In this document: one piece after another, positions 42,197 to 52,116 of the stretch | Numbering within the stretch: position 1 is the stretch's first letter | Layout of the letters: the number at the start of each line of letters is the position of its first letter | Assembly: GCF_000178995.1 (NCBI RefSeq) | Contig: NZ_ADVZ01000001.1 | Location: 592,001-656,000, forward strand | DNA from: Afipia sp. 1NLS2 | GTDB taxonomy: Bacteria; Pseudomonadota; Alphaproteobacteria; Rhizobiales; Xanthobacteraceae | Direction: 5' to 3' | DNA: 64,000 nt | Made by a program: the position numbers and the translations under genes | Notes under the pieces: model-generated | The model's database searches: none | What the model was told of the DNA's origin: nothing | The model's input: only the letters and a program-made list of their open reading frames with translations

Positions 42197-43369
42197 TCAC
42201 TCGAACGTCTTGCGCGGATCGAACGCGTCACGCACCGCTTCGCCGATGAAGATCAACAGAGAGAGCATGATCGCGAGCGAGAAGAAGCCGGACAGGCCGA
42301 GCCACGGTGCCTGAATGTTGGCCTTGGCCTGCGACAACAACTCGCCCAGCGACGGCGAGCCCGGCGGCAGGCCGAAGCCGAGGAAATCCAGCGCCGTCAG
42401 CGTCATCACCGATGAGGACACGATGAAAGGCAGGAACGTCATGGTCGCGACCATCGCATTCGGCAGCAAATGCCGGAACATGATGACTCGGTCGGAAACA
42501 CCCAATGCGCGCGCCGCTTGAATGTATTCGAAGTTGCGCCCGCGCAGGAATTCCGCGCGCACGAGTCCGACCAGCGACACCCACGAGAACAGCAGCAGGA
42601 TGCCGAGCAGTACGAAAAATCCCGGCACCAGAATCGATGACAGGATGAGCAGAAGATAAAGCGAGGGGATCGCCGTCCACACCTCGATGAAGCGCTGGAA
42701 GCCGAGATCGACCCAGCCGCCGAAATAACCCTGAATGCCGCCCGCCGCGACGCCAACGATCGAGGAGATGATCGTGAGAGCCAGGCCGAACAACACCGAA
42801 ATGCGGAAACCGTAGATCAGCCGCGCCACCACGTCGCGCCCCTGATCGTCGGTGCCGAGCCAGTTGTATTCGAGATCGCGGCAGCTCTTCAGTCCCTTGC
42901 GCTCCACCACCGGCGCGCATTCCTTCTCGGTCAGCATCCAGGTCGGCTTCGACGGTGCGGGCGTCGGCAGATCGAGGTTATGGGTATCGTAGGAATAGCG
43001 GATCAGCGGCCAGACGATATGCCCGCCCTTCTCCGCAATCAGCTTCTGCAGATAAGGATCGCGATAATCCGCGGCCGTCTCGAAATCCCCGCCGAAGGCC
43101 GTCTCCGGGTAGGTGACGAAGGCGGGAAAATACAGATGGCCGTCATACTGAATGAGAAACGGGCGATCATTGGCGATCAGTTCCGCGAACAGCGAGACGA
43201 TGAACAGAATCGAGAAGATCCAGAACGACCAGAAGCCGCGGCGGTTGGCCTTGAAATTCTGCCAGCGCCGCCGGTTCAGCGGCGACAACCTCAGGCCACG
43301 CTGCGAGGCCGGCACCGCTTCTCCAAGCGGCGACAGGCTTTGCGTCTCAATGGGCGGAGTCACGCTCAT
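42197..43369 (-). CDS. yejE: Peptide ABC transporter permease YejE
   Basis: This 390-residue permease has an N-terminal TM followed by a large periplasmic loop (about 65-170), typical of YejE (RRWQNFKANRRGFWSFWIFSI and LEYNWLGTDDQGRDVVARLIYG). The BPD permease domain has five spans and the EAA-like loop QAARALGVSDRVIMFRHLLPNA. Start ATG 43369 overlaps the yejB stop as ATGA. Confidence 0.92.
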   Translation of the reverse strand: MSVTPPIETQSLSPLGEAVPASQRGLRLSPLNRRRWQNFKANRRGFWSFWIFSILFIVSLFAELIANDRPFLIQYDGHLYFPAFVTYPETAFGGDFETAADYRDPYLQKLIAEKGGHIVWPLIRYSYDTHNLDLPTPAPSKPTWMLTEKECAPVVERKGLKSCRDLEYNWLGTDDQGRDVVARLIYGFRISVLFGLALTIISSIVGVAAGGIQGYFGGWVDLGFQRFIEVWTAIPSLYLLLILSSILVPGFFVLLGILLLFSWVSLVGLVRAEFLRGRNFEYIQAARALGVSDRVIMFRHLLPNAMVATMTFLPFIVSSSVMTLTALDFLGFGLPPGSPSLGELLSQAKANIQAPWLGLSGFFSLAIMLSLLIFIGEAVRDAFDPRKTFE

Positions 43370-44472
43370 GCCTGACGCGCCTCAAAATCGATCCGCGGAT
43401 CGACCCACATATAGGTGAGATCGGAGATCAGGTTCACGACAAGGCCCACCAGCGAGAAGATGAACAGCGTGCCGAACACCACGGGGTAATCGCGATTCAG
43501 CACGCTTTCGAAGCCGAGCAGTCCGAGCCCGTCGAGCGAAAAGATCGTCTCGATCAGCAGCGAGCCGGAAAAGAACGCATGGACGAACGCGCCAGGAAAA
43601 CCGGCGATCACGATCAGCATCGCGTTGCGGAAGATGTGGCCATAGAGCACGCGATGCTCGCTGCAACCCTTGGCCCGCGCGGTCATGACATATTGCTTGC
43701 GGATTTCGTCAAGGAACGAATTCTTGGTCAACAGCGTCATGGTCGCGAACGAACTCAACGCCATCGACAGCAGCGGCAGCGTGAGATGCCAGAAATAATC
43801 GATGATCTTCCAGTACCATGGGAATTGCGACCAGCCGTCCGAGGTCAGCCCGCGCAGCGGGAAGATGTCGTAGAACGAGCCGCCCGCGAACAGGATGATG
43901 AGCAGGATCGCGAACATGAAGCCCGGAATCGCGAAGCCGACGATAATGACCGCAGAGGTCCATGTATCGAAGCGCGAGCCGTCCGCCACCGCCTTGCGGA
44001 TGCCGAGCGGAATTGAGATCAGGTAAGTCAGGAGTGTCATCCAGATGCCAAGCGACATCGACACCGGCAGCTTCTCCTTGATGAGCTGCAACACGCTGAC
44101 ATCGCGGAAATAGCTCTTACCGAAATCGAAGCGTGAGAAATTCCACAGCATCAGCGCGAAGCGTTCCGGCGCGGGCTTGTCGAAGCCGAACTGCTTTTCG
44201 AGGCTCTTGATGAATTCGGGATCCAGCCCCTGCGCGCCGCGATATTTCGAATTCACCGCATCCATCGAAGCGCCCGGCGCGCCGCGCGCACCGAGATCGC
44301 CACCGCCGCCCGAAATGCGCGAGCTCGCGCCGGTGTCGGCCCCCGACAATTGCGCGATCACCCGTTCCACCGGACCGCCCGGCGCGAACTGCACCACGAC
44401 GAACGACACGAACAGGATGCCGAACAGCGTCGGCACCATCAGCAGGATACGGCGGGCAATATAGGCTGCCAT
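43366..44472 (-). CDS. yejB: Peptide ABC transporter permease YejB
   Basis: This 368-residue permease has the DppB-type N-terminus (MAAYIARRILLMVPTLFGILFVSF), an inserted periplasmic loop rich in Gly (about 40-110) and six spans. The cytoplasmic EAA loop is QYVMTARAKGCSEHRVLYGHIFRNA. The C-terminal FSLVGLVVNLISDLTYMWVDPRIDFE is typical. It follows the second binding protein gene by three bases. Confidence 0.92.
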   Translation of the reverse strand: MAAYIARRILLMVPTLFGILFVSFVVVQFAPGGPVERVIAQLSGADTGASSRISGGGGDLGARGAPGASMDAVNSKYRGAQGLDPEFIKSLEKQFGFDKPAPERFALMLWNFSRFDFGKSYFRDVSVLQLIKEKLPVSMSLGIWMTLLTYLISIPLGIRKAVADGSRFDTWTSAVIIVGFAIPGFMFAILLIILFAGGSFYDIFPLRGLTSDGWSQFPWYWKIIDYFWHLTLPLLSMALSSFATMTLLTKNSFLDEIRKQYVMTARAKGCSEHRVLYGHIFRNAMLIVIAGFPGAFVHAFFSGSLLIETIFSLDGLGLLGFESVLNRDYPVVFGTLFIFSLVGLVVNLISDLTYMWVDPRIDFEARQA

Positions 44473-44475
44473 CGG

Positions 44476-46338
44476 CTATCTCGCCTGTTCGGGCTTCGAT
44501 GCTTTCGCGGCATCGTACCACCACAGGTCCGGCACGCCCACGCCCGCATAGCGCGGCAGTTTTGCCGGATGCCCGAACACATCCCAATACGCGATGGGGT
44601 GATTGTTACGGTACCATTGCGGCACCCAGTAACGGCCAGCGCGAAACACCCGGTCGAACGCATGGCAGGCGATGCGCAGCTCGTCGCGGCTGTTGGCCGC
44701 GATGATTTTCTCGATCAGCGCGTCGAGCACGGGATCAGCCACACCCGACAGATTGTTCGAGCCCTTGATCGCGGCCGCCTGCGACGAGAAGAACGTCCGC
44801 AACGCCTCGCCCGGCGTCGAGGCCATCGAGAACCGCTCGATGGTGACATCGAAATCAAAATCGTCGCGGCGGGCGCGATACTGCACCGGGTCCACGACGC
44901 GCAGGCTGGCATCGATGCCGAGCACGCCGAGGTTCTTGATGTAGGGCGCGTGATGCGGCTGGAACGACGGCTCATCGAGCAGGAATTCCAGCGTAAAGCG
45001 CTGGCCCGATTTCGAGACACGCTTGCCGTCCTTGATGGTCCAGCCCGCTTCCTGCAGCAGATGCGCCGCCTTGCGCAGCAGCTTGCGGTCCTGCCCGGAG
45101 CCATCGCGCACCGGCGGCACGAACGGCTCGCCAAATACCTCATCCGGCACTTGCCCGCGAAACGGCTCGAGCAGCTTGAGTTCATCCGCGCCGGGCGCAC
45201 CTGTCGCCATCAAATCGGAATTCTGGAATGGCGAGACGGTGCGTGCATAGGCATCGTACATGATACTCTTGTTGGTCCATTCGAAGTCGAAGGCGCAGCC
45301 AAGCGCCTCGCGCACGCGCGGGTCCTTGAACTGCTCCCGCCGCATGTTGATGAACCAGCCCTGCGCACCCGAGGGCGTCTCGTCCGGCAGCGTTTCGCGC
45401 TTCACCCGCCCGTCCTTGACGGCGGGGAAATCGTAGCGCGTCGCCCAGACGCGCGCGGTGAATTCCTCGCGGTAGAGATAATTGCGCGCGGTAAAGCCCT
45501 CGAACGCAACATCGCGGTCACGATAGAATTCGTAACGCACGGTGTCGAAGTTGAACGCGCCCTTCGCGACGGGGAGGGCTGCGCCCCACCAGTCCTTCAC
45601 TCGGTCGTATTCGATGAAGCGGCCGACCTCGAACTTGCCGACTTTATAAGGGCCCGAGCCCAGCGGCACCTCCAGCGTCGATTCCTCGAACGGCTGCTTG
45701 GTGTAATAGGCCTTCGAGAAAATCGGCAGCGAGGCAACATAGAGCGGCACGTCGCGCGCGCGGTTCGGCGCGAATGTCACCACCAGTGTCGCGTCGTCCG
45801 GCGCTTCCGCTTTGATGACGTCACGCATCTGCTGGCGGATGATCGGATGGCCCTTCTCTTTCAGGACGCTCAACGAGAAAGCAGCATCCTTCGCAGTCAG
45901 CCGCACACCATCGTGGAAGCGCGCTTCGGGGCGCATCCTGAAGCGATAGGTTAGGCCGTCAGGAGAAATCTGCACCCCGCTCGCGGCGAGGCCATACATC
46001 GCATCCGGCTCGTCTCCAGAGCGCATCATCAGCGTGGTAAAGGTCTGCTCGATGCCGATGGCGCCGTCGCCCTTCAAAATAAAGGCGTTGAGCGAATTGA
46101 AGGTCTGAAACGACTGGTTGTAGGAACGGCTCGACGGAATGGTCGAGAACAGGCCGCCCTTCGGCGCATCGGCGTTGACGTAATCGAATTGCCTGAAGTC
46201 CTTCGGGTACTTCAGGTCACCGAACGCCGACATGCCATGCGAGAATCCGGCATCATCAGCCATCGCAGGCTTGAGGACGCCCGCCACCGCGGCGCCGCCG
46301 CCAAGCACCAGAACATGTCGGCGCGAAATCCGCGTCAA
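44476..46338 (-). CDS. YejA-like peptide-binding protein (second copy)
   Basis: This roughly 620-residue family-5 extracellular solute-binding protein begins with a Tat-like signal (SRRHVLVLGGG) and has the YejA motif HGMSAFGDLKYPKDFRQFDYVN, then DAPKGGLF. I place its start at TTG 46338, overlapping the upstream stop as TTGA; a more upstream codon at 46380 would be inside the previous gene. It resembles the preceding protein at both ends, for example VPQWYRNNHPIAYWDVFGHP against VPQWTYGKIRTARWDRFGHP, so the two are tandem paralogues. Confidence 0.87.
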   Translation of the reverse strand: MTRISRRHVLVLGGGAAVAGVLKPAMADDAGFSHGMSAFGDLKYPKDFRQFDYVNADAPKGGLFSTIPSSRSYNQSFQTFNSLNAFILKGDGAIGIEQTFTTLMMRSGDEPDAMYGLAASGVQISPDGLTYRFRMRPEARFHDGVRLTAKDAAFSLSVLKEKGHPIIRQQMRDVIKAEAPDDATLVVTFAPNRARDVPLYVASLPIFSKAYYTKQPFEESTLEVPLGSGPYKVGKFEVGRFIEYDRVKDWWGAALPVAKGAFNFDTVRYEFYRDRDVAFEGFTARNYLYREEFTARVWATRYDFPAVKDGRVKRETLPDETPSGAQGWFINMRREQFKDPRVREALGCAFDFEWTNKSIMYDAYARTVSPFQNSDLMATGAPGADELKLLEPFRGQVPDEVFGEPFVPPVRDGSGQDRKLLRKAAHLLQEAGWTIKDGKRVSKSGQRFTLEFLLDEPSFQPHHAPYIKNLGVLGIDASLRVVDPVQYRARRDDFDFDVTIERFSMASTPGEALRTFFSSQAAAIKGSNNLSGVADPVLDALIEKIIAANSRDELRIACHAFDRVFRAGRYWVPQWYRNNHPIAYWDVFGHPAKLPRYAGVGVPDLWWYDAAKASKPEQAR

Positions 46339-48218
46339 GACCGCCGCCCGATCTTGCCGGCCTTGTCTGCGTCGAACCACCAGATCTCAGGGAACGCGGA
46401 CATGCCGTATTTCGGCATCTCGGATGGGTGGCCGAAACGATCCCACCGCGCGGTGCGGATCTTGCCATAGGTCCATTGCGGCACGACGAAATGATGCCAG
46501 AGCAGCACGCGGTCCAGCGCCTTCGTCGCCGCGACAAGATCCTCGCGATCCTTGGTGTAGATCACGCGCTCGATCAGCTTATCGATCGCAGCATTCTTGA
46601 TGCCGATGATGTTGCGCGATCCCGGCATCTCGGCAGCCTGCGAGCCCCAGAACTCACGCTGCTCGTTGCCCGGCGACAGCGACTCGGCCCACGAATTCAC
46701 CACCACGTCGAAATCCCAGTTGCGCAGGCGGTTTTCGTACTGGGTCGCGTCGACGGTGCGCACACTCACCGTCATGCCCATCCGCTCCAGTGAAGGCTTG
46801 AAGAACAGCAACACCCGCTCGAAGCTCGGATCATAGGTCAATAGTTCAAGCTCGAACGGCGCGCCGGTCTTGGCATCGACGAGCTTGCGGTCCTTGATCT
46901 CATAACCCGCCGACTTGAGAAGCCGCAGGCCTTCGCGCAAATTGTTGCGTACATTCTCCGGCGATCCACCAACCGGATTTGTATATTGCGTGGTGAACAC
47001 CTCAGGCGGCACCTGATCGCGAACGGTTTCGAGAATCTCAAGCTCGCGTCCCTGCGGCAGACCACTGGACGCGAGCTCGGTGCCCTCGAAGTAACTTGCA
47101 ATGCGCTTGTACTGGCTGAAGAAGATCTGCCGGTTCATTTCCTCGAAATCGAACGCGAAGTTCATCGCGCGCCGCACGCGCGGGTCCTTGAACTTGTCGC
47201 GCCGGATATTGAATGCGAACGCCTGCATGACGCCGACGGTGCGGTTGGGGAATTCCTCCAGCACCACGCGCTTGTCCGTCACCGCCGGAAAATCATAGGC
47301 CGTCGCCCAGTTCTTGGCGCTGTTCTCCGAACGCCAGTCGATCTGGTCGCCCTTGAAGGCCTCAAGCGCCACCGTGGAGTCGCGGAAATATTCGTAGCGC
47401 AACTCGTCGAAGTTGTTGCGGCCGACATTGATGTTGATGCCGTTGCCCCAATAATCCTTCACGCGCTCGAGCACGATGGTGCGGCCCGGCACGAAATTCT
47501 TGATCTTGTAGGGACCGCTGGAAATAGGTGGCTCCAGCGTGGTCGCACCGATGTCGCGCGGCTTCCCGTCGCTGCCCGTGCCTTCCCAGTAATGTTTCGG
47601 GAGCACCGTTAACTGGCCGAGAATCTGCGGCAGCTCGCGATTACCCGGCGCATCGAAAGTGAACTTGATCTCGCGCGGCCCGGCCTTCTCCGCCTTCGTC
47701 ACATGGCGATAATAGGCGGAATAAAACGGATGATATTTCTTGAACGCTTCGAGCGAGAAGATCACGTCGTCCGGCGTCACCGGCTTGCCGTCGTGCCATT
47801 TCGCTTCCTTGCGCAACCGGTAGGTGACCGACGAACAATCCGCCGGGTAGCTCATCGCTTCCGCAAGCAGACCATATTGGGTGGACACTTCGTCGAGCGA
47901 GGAAACCGTCAGCGCCTCGTATATTTCTCCGATGGCGCCGATTGATCCCTTCACGCCGGCGACGACCATATTGAAATTGTCGAACGTGCCGACCGCGGTC
48001 TGCCGCACCACTCCGCCCTTGGGTGCTGTGGGATTGACGTAATCGAAATGCGGAAAATTTGCCGGATACTTGACGTCTCCGAACAGCGACAGGCCGTGTG
48101 TCCACGCGCCATCCTTGGGCGATGCCGTTTCAGCGAACGCCGGCCTGACAGAGTTGAGGAGAGAAAACGAGGCGGCGAGCGCGCCGCTGCGAAGGAGTTG
48201 GCGTCGGGAAATCGGCAA
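46335..48218 (-). CDS. yejA: YejA-like peptide-binding protein (first copy)
   Basis: The 627-residue family-5 binding protein has a Tat-type signal (PISRRQLLRSGALAASFSLL, cleavage near AFA). The YejA block HGLSLFGDVKYPANFPHFDYVN is near residue 42. It delivers oligopeptides to YejBEF. The start is TTG 48218 with AGGA nine bases upstream. It heads the five-gene leftward operon. Which of the two YejA-like proteins is the true orthologue cannot be decided from sequence inspection. Confidence 0.87.
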   Translation of the reverse strand: MPISRRQLLRSGALAASFSLLNSVRPAFAETASPKDGAWTHGLSLFGDVKYPANFPHFDYVNPTAPKGGVVRQTAVGTFDNFNMVVAGVKGSIGAIGEIYEALTVSSLDEVSTQYGLLAEAMSYPADCSSVTYRLRKEAKWHDGKPVTPDDVIFSLEAFKKYHPFYSAYYRHVTKAEKAGPREIKFTFDAPGNRELPQILGQLTVLPKHYWEGTGSDGKPRDIGATTLEPPISSGPYKIKNFVPGRTIVLERVKDYWGNGININVGRNNFDELRYEYFRDSTVALEAFKGDQIDWRSENSAKNWATAYDFPAVTDKRVVLEEFPNRTVGVMQAFAFNIRRDKFKDPRVRRAMNFAFDFEEMNRQIFFSQYKRIASYFEGTELASSGLPQGRELEILETVRDQVPPEVFTTQYTNPVGGSPENVRNNLREGLRLLKSAGYEIKDRKLVDAKTGAPFELELLTYDPSFERVLLFFKPSLERMGMTVSVRTVDATQYENRLRNWDFDVVVNSWAESLSPGNEQREFWGSQAAEMPGSRNIIGIKNAAIDKLIERVIYTKDREDLVAATKALDRVLLWHHFVVPQWTYGKIRTARWDRFGHPSEMPKYGMSAFPEIWWFDADKAGKIGRRS

Positions 48219-48332
48219 CCGTCAAAATCCTGTTGGTTGTGAAATAAACGCAACGCGGCAGTGCGCGACCACTTCACCGTCCGCGTTCATTATGTCGGTT
48301 TTTGGATATGACGCCAGCCCGCCGAAACGATA

Positions 48333-48359
48333 AATCCGCGCGACGTTGTCGCGCGGATT
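48333..48359 (-). terminator. Perfect 12-bp hairpin downstream of cycM
   Basis: AATCCGCGCGAC, loop GTT, GTCGCGCGGATT. It is 57 bases past the cycM stop, with only a weak T-rich sequence on the leftward side. It is probably a terminator for cycM, or a processing site. Confidence 0.6.
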
Positions 48360-48415
48360 CTAAAAAATCGTTTAGGCTGGAACGTGCGCCCGGATACGGA
48401 CCGAGCGAGCCTGCC

Positions 48416-48931
48416 TTACTTGAGAGTCTCGAGATAGGCGATTAGGTCGGCGCGTTCGCTGTCCTTGCTGATGCCCGCGAAGCCCATCGCCGTGCCCGGG
48501 ATAAAGGTCTTCGGACTCTTGATGAAATGGTTGAGGTCCTCAACGGTCCAGTTGCCGCCCTTGGCCTTCATGGCAGCGGAGAAGTTGAAGCCGCCGCGGC
48601 CTTGGCCCCTCGGCTCGTCAACAATGCCAAACAGGTTCGGACCGACCTTGTTGGGTCCGCCCTTCTCAAAGGTATGGCAGGCGGCGCACTTCTTGGAAAC
48701 AGCCTGACCCTTTTCGGCGGAAGCCGTCTTGAGCAAATCCGCAATCGGCACCTCAGGTGCCTCCTTGGCTGGCGCGCCAGCGGCTGCCGCTTCCTTCACC
48801 GCGATCTCAAAGCCCGGCTTGTCCAGCTTCTTCGGAGCGAAAATTGCCTGGGCGGCGAAATTCGTCACCAGCAAAACAAGGCAGGTGCCGAGAATCGCAC
48901 CCATGATCTTGTTGAGTTCGAAAGAGTTCAT
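48416..48931 (-). CDS. cycM: Membrane-anchored cytochrome c (CycM)
   Basis: The 171-residue protein has an uncleaved N-terminal anchor (about 9-31), an Ala/Pro-rich linker and a class I cytochrome c domain. The heme site is CAACH at 82-86 and the distal Met lies in PGTAMGFAGI near 150. CycM of Bradyrhizobium transfers electrons from the bc1 complex to cytochrome aa3 oxidase. The neighbouring kdsB-pheA pair, divergent to it, is a conserved arrangement in this family. It faces the periplasm. Confidence 0.93.
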   Translation of the reverse strand: MNSFELNKIMGAILGTCLVLLVTNFAAQAIFAPKKLDKPGFEIAVKEAAAAGAPAKEAPEVPIADLLKTASAEKGQAVSKKCAACHTFEKGGPNKVGPNLFGIVDEPRGQGRGGFNFSAAMKAKGGNWTVEDLNHFIKSPKTFIPGTAMGFAGISKDSERADLIAYLETLK

Positions 48932-49151
48932 TTCAGATCAGGCTCCGGGCCGGGAAATTGACCTGATGCCTTGCATTTTCCGCTGAAAAACGGATCAAAA
49001 CATCAGTGCAGGGTCAGCTACGCGCCACTTGCGAGGCAGCGCCGAGGGAATAACGGTTTGCCCGGCTTCTGGCAACCCGTATAAATGTCCCGATCCTGCG
49101 AATATCCCGCATTTCCGTGCGTTTCCAGCCCTGCAGCCCGGCCTTCCGTCC

Positions 49152-49895
49152 ATGACCGAACAAGACACCCTGGTCCTGATTCCCGCCCGCATGGCGGCGT
49201 CGCGACTGCCGGGAAAACCGCTTCTGGACATCGCGGGCCTGCCGATGATCGCCCATGTCCTGCGCCGGGCGCGGGATGCCCGCCTTGGCCGGGTCGCGGT
49301 CGCCACCGATTCAGCCGAAATCGCCGCCGCCGTCACCGCACAGGGCGGCGAGGCCGTCATGACCCGCGCCGACCACCCCTCCGGGTCGGACCGCATTTTC
49401 GAGGCCTTGGGCAAACTCGACGGCGCAGGCCGCATCAACACCATCATCAACGTCCAGGGCGACCTGCCTACCATTGCGCCGGCCGACATCCGCGCGGTGC
49501 TGCAACCCTTCAGCGAACCCGCCGTCGATATCGCCACTTTGGCTGCGGAAATTCGCGTCCCGGAAGAACACACCAACCCAAACGTAGTGAAGGTGGTGGG
49601 CTCGCCTGTCTCGAACGACACGCTGCGGGCGCTTTACTTCACCCGCGCCACCGCGCCCCATGGCGAGGGACCGCGCTACCACCACATCGGGCTTTATGCC
49701 TATCGCCGCGCGGCGCTGGCGCGATTCGTCGCGCTGCCGCCCTCGCCCCTTGAGCGGCGCGAGAAGCTCGAACAATTGCGCGCGCTGGAAGCCGGCATGA
49801 GGATCGACGTCCGGATCGTCGATTCGGTGCCGCTCGGCGTCGACACTCCGCACGATCTGGAAGCCGCGCGCCGGACACTGGCAAAACAGGTATAA
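49152..49895 (+). CDS. kdsB: CMP-KDO synthetase
   Basis: This 247-residue 3-deoxy-manno-octulosonate cytidylyltransferase activates KDO for lipid A-core synthesis. The motifs [15 protein letters not shown] (9-23), [19 protein letters not shown] and [10 protein letters not shown] are clear. ATG 49152 is selected by family alignment; a frame extending to 49029 adds an unrelated N-terminus. It is followed by pheA after eight bases. Confidence 0.93.
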   Translation: MTEQDTLVLIPARMAASRLPGKPLLDIAGLPMIAHVLRRARDARLGRVAVATDSAEIAAAVTAQGGEAVMTRADHPSGSDRIFEALGKLDGAGRINTIINVQGDLPTIAPADIRAVLQPFSEPAVDIATLAAEIRVPEEHTNPNVVKVVGSPVSNDTLRALYFTRATAPHGEGPRYHHIGLYAYRRAALARFVALPPSPLERREKLEQLRALEAGMRIDVRIVDSVPLGVDTPHDLEAARRTLAKQV

Positions 49896-49903
49896 CGACA
49901 AGC

Positions 49904-50770
49904 ATGACGACAGAACCAATGACCATCGCCTTCCAGGGCGAGCCCGGCGCCAACTCGCATATCGCCATCGACGAGGCGTATCCCGGCGCCAAGGCCCTGC
50001 CCTGCGCCACCTTCGAGGATGCGCTGGCCGCGATTGCCTCCGGCGAGGCCGATCTCGGCATGATCCCGATCGAGAACTCGGTCGCGGGCCGCGTCGCGGA
50101 CATCCACCATCTCTTGCCGAAATCGAACCTCTTCATCGTCGGCGAATGGTTCCTGCCGATCCATCATCAATTGATGGCTCCGCGCGGCGCCGCGCTCGAT
50201 GGCATCAAGACCATCGAAAGCCACATCCACGCGCTTGGCCAATGCCGCAACATCATCCGCAGGCTCGGCGTGCGCTCGATCGTGTCGCCCGATACCGCGG
50301 GTTCGGCCCGCGCGGTCGCGGCGGCGGGCGACAAGACCCGCGCGGCGCTCGCGCCGAAGATCGCAGCCGATATCTACGGTCTCGACATTTTGGCTGAAGA
50401 TGTCGAGGACGAGCATCACAACACCACGCGCTTCGTCGTGCTGGCCCGCGAGCCGAAATGGGCGCCGCACGATTCCGGGGCCACGGTCACGTCGTTCGTC
50501 TTCCGCGTGCGCAACCTGCCGGCCGCGCTCTACAAGGCGCTCGGCGGCTTCGCGACCAACAGCGTCAACATGACCAAGCTGGAAAGCTACATGGTGGAAG
50601 GCAATTTCGCCGCCACGCAGTTCTTCGCCGATGTCGACGGCCATCCCGACGACCAGAACCTCGCTTATGCGCTGGAGGAACTGAAATTCTTCTCGGCGGA
50701 GCTGCGCATTGTCGGCGTCTATCCGGCGCATCCGTTCCGCATCGCGTTCAACGGCAGGAACGGCAAGTAG
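49904..50770 (+). CDS. pheA: Prephenate dehydratase
   Basis: The 288-residue enzyme makes phenylpyruvate from prephenate for phenylalanine synthesis. The catalytic domain (about 5-185) includes FQGEPGANSHIA, GMIPIENSVAGRV and the TRF segment NTTRFVVLA. A C-terminal ACT domain (about 200-280; VTSFVFRVRNLPAALYKALGGFA, KLESYMVEG) provides allosteric feedback by Phe. There is no chorismate mutase fusion. It is cytoplasmic and in an operon with kdsB. Confidence 0.94.
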   Translation: MTTEPMTIAFQGEPGANSHIAIDEAYPGAKALPCATFEDALAAIASGEADLGMIPIENSVAGRVADIHHLLPKSNLFIVGEWFLPIHHQLMAPRGAALDGIKTIESHIHALGQCRNIIRRLGVRSIVSPDTAGSARAVAAAGDKTRAALAPKIAADIYGLDILAEDVEDEHHNTTRFVVLAREPKWAPHDSGATVTSFVFRVRNLPAALYKALGGFATNSVNMTKLESYMVEGNFAATQFFADVDGHPDDQNLAYALEELKFFSAELRIVGVYPAHPFRIAFNGRNGK

Positions 50771-50774
50771 GCGG

Positions 50775-51794
50775 CTACGCCGCCGCTTGCTTGTTCAGCC
50801 CGAACGCCTCGGCGAGCAGCCGATAGGACCGCTTGCGCGCGCTATGGTCGTAGATCGCGCTCGTCACCATCACCTCGTCGGCTCCACTCGCCTCGATCAA
50901 TGGCGTCAGCCGCTCCAGAACTCTCGCAGGCGAGCCGACGAACAGCTTTGCGCGGTTGCGGGCGATGATCGCGCGGTCGGCCTCCGAATACGGATAGGCT
51001 TTCGCCTCCGCGACGCTCGGGATCGGCAGATAGGCGCCCCGCTCGCGCTGCAGGCGGTTGAGGTCCATCGACATCGCCAGTTCTTCAGCCTCCGCATTGG
51101 TCGGCGCCGTGACGACCGCGACCGCGAGAATGCCGTGCGGCGTCTGCCGCCAGCGCGAGGGACGAAAATGCGCGCGATAATGGGTGAGCGCTGCGACAGC
51201 ATCGAACGATGCGAAATGATGTGCGAAGGCGAAGCCCATGCCGACCTGCGCCGCGAGTTGCGCGCTGTAGTCGCTGGAGCCGAGCAGCCATAAAGGCGGC
51301 AGCGGCGTATCGTCGGGCATCGCAACCACCTTGTTGAAGGGATGATCGACCGGGAATTCCCGCGTCTCCCACAACATCAATTCCTGCAGCCGCTCCAGAA
51401 AATCGTCGCCGGGCCGCGCTTCCAGTCGATTGCGCAGCGCATAGGCGGTCACCCCATCAGTCCCCGGTGCGCGACCCAAGCCCAGATCGATGCGGCCGGG
51501 AAACAGCGCCTCCAGCATCTTGAAGCGCTCGGCCACAACGAGCGGCGCATGGTTCGGCAACATCACGCCGCCGGAGCCGACGCGGATGCGCTGCGTCACC
51601 GCCGCGATCTGCCCGATCATGATGTCGGGCGCGGGACTTGCAACCGACGCCAGCCCATGGTGCTCGGCAAGCCAATAACGGGTGTAGCCCAGCCGGTCGG
51701 CCTCCTGCGCCAGATTGATGCTGTTGCGCAACGCCTGTGCAGGTTTGGTACCGGTGGTGACGACGGAAAGATCGAGAACGGACAAAGGAGGCAT
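50775..51794 (-). CDS. LLM-class flavin-dependent oxidoreductase
   Basis: This 339-residue luciferase-like monooxygenase family protein has the family block [28 protein letters not shown] (about 41-68), [22 protein letters not shown] and [14 protein letters not shown] (about 105). It resembles the YhbW-type subgroup whose substrates are unknown. It is convergent with pheA (four bases apart). Substrate cannot be inferred from neighbours. Confidence 0.88.
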   Translation of the reverse strand: MPPLSVLDLSVVTTGTKPAQALRNSINLAQEADRLGYTRYWLAEHHGLASVASPAPDIMIGQIAAVTQRIRVGSGGVMLPNHAPLVVAERFKMLEALFPGRIDLGLGRAPGTDGVTAYALRNRLEARPGDDFLERLQELMLWETREFPVDHPFNKVVAMPDDTPLPPLWLLGSSDYSAQLAAQVGMGFAFAHHFASFDAVAALTHYRAHFRPSRWRQTPHGILAVAVVTAPTNAEAEELAMSMDLNRLQRERGAYLPIPSVAEAKAYPYSEADRAIIARNRAKLFVGSPARVLERLTPLIEASGADEVMVTSAIYDHSARKRSYRLLAEAFGLNKQAAA

Positions 51795-52116
51795 GGGCTC
51801 TCAGGTAATGGCTGCGCCAGCGCGCTCAAGTTGCCGGTGGGCAAGGACGCCTGACAAGCCCTTGAAAGTGTTCTTCAGCCAACCGCTTTCCGAGACTTTC
51901 AGCGGAAATGTAGCGCCAAACCCTCCTCGCCTTGGCCCACCCGATATTCAGTAATTGGATTTTCCCGCAATTTTTCTCCTGTTATGGGCAATTTCCCACC
52001 ATAACATGCGCCTTGGTGGGCTGTCGGACCGAAGCCTTATGGCCTATTTTAGCGTTTGCGCGGTAGGCTGAAGCCATTGCGCATCATCACATCCCAGCCG
52101 GTTCTTCCGAGGCGTC
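51795..52116 (+). promoter_or_regulatory. metF upstream region with two mutually exclusive hairpins
   Basis: TGTTATGG (51980-51987) is perfectly inverted as CCATAACA (51999-52006). CCCACC (51995-52000) is inverted as GGTGGG (52015-52020). The two pairings share bases 51999-52000, so they exclude each other in RNA; alternatively the first is a protein operator (8-N11-8). The rest of the 322-base gap shows nothing definite. No riboswitch could be confirmed by eye. Confidence 0.4.

Noticed and set aside
44350-45954. 534-codon frame on the plus strand over yejB/yejA-like genes.
   Set aside because: Antisense to well-recognised binding-protein and permease genes; Arg/His/Gln-rich shadow composition and no family motif.
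51870-51925. Possible SAM-II-like riboswitch (short CCGCT/AGCGG stem followed by AAATGTAGC).
   Set aside because: The stem is only five pairs and I could not match the pseudoknot core; a covariance-model search would be needed.
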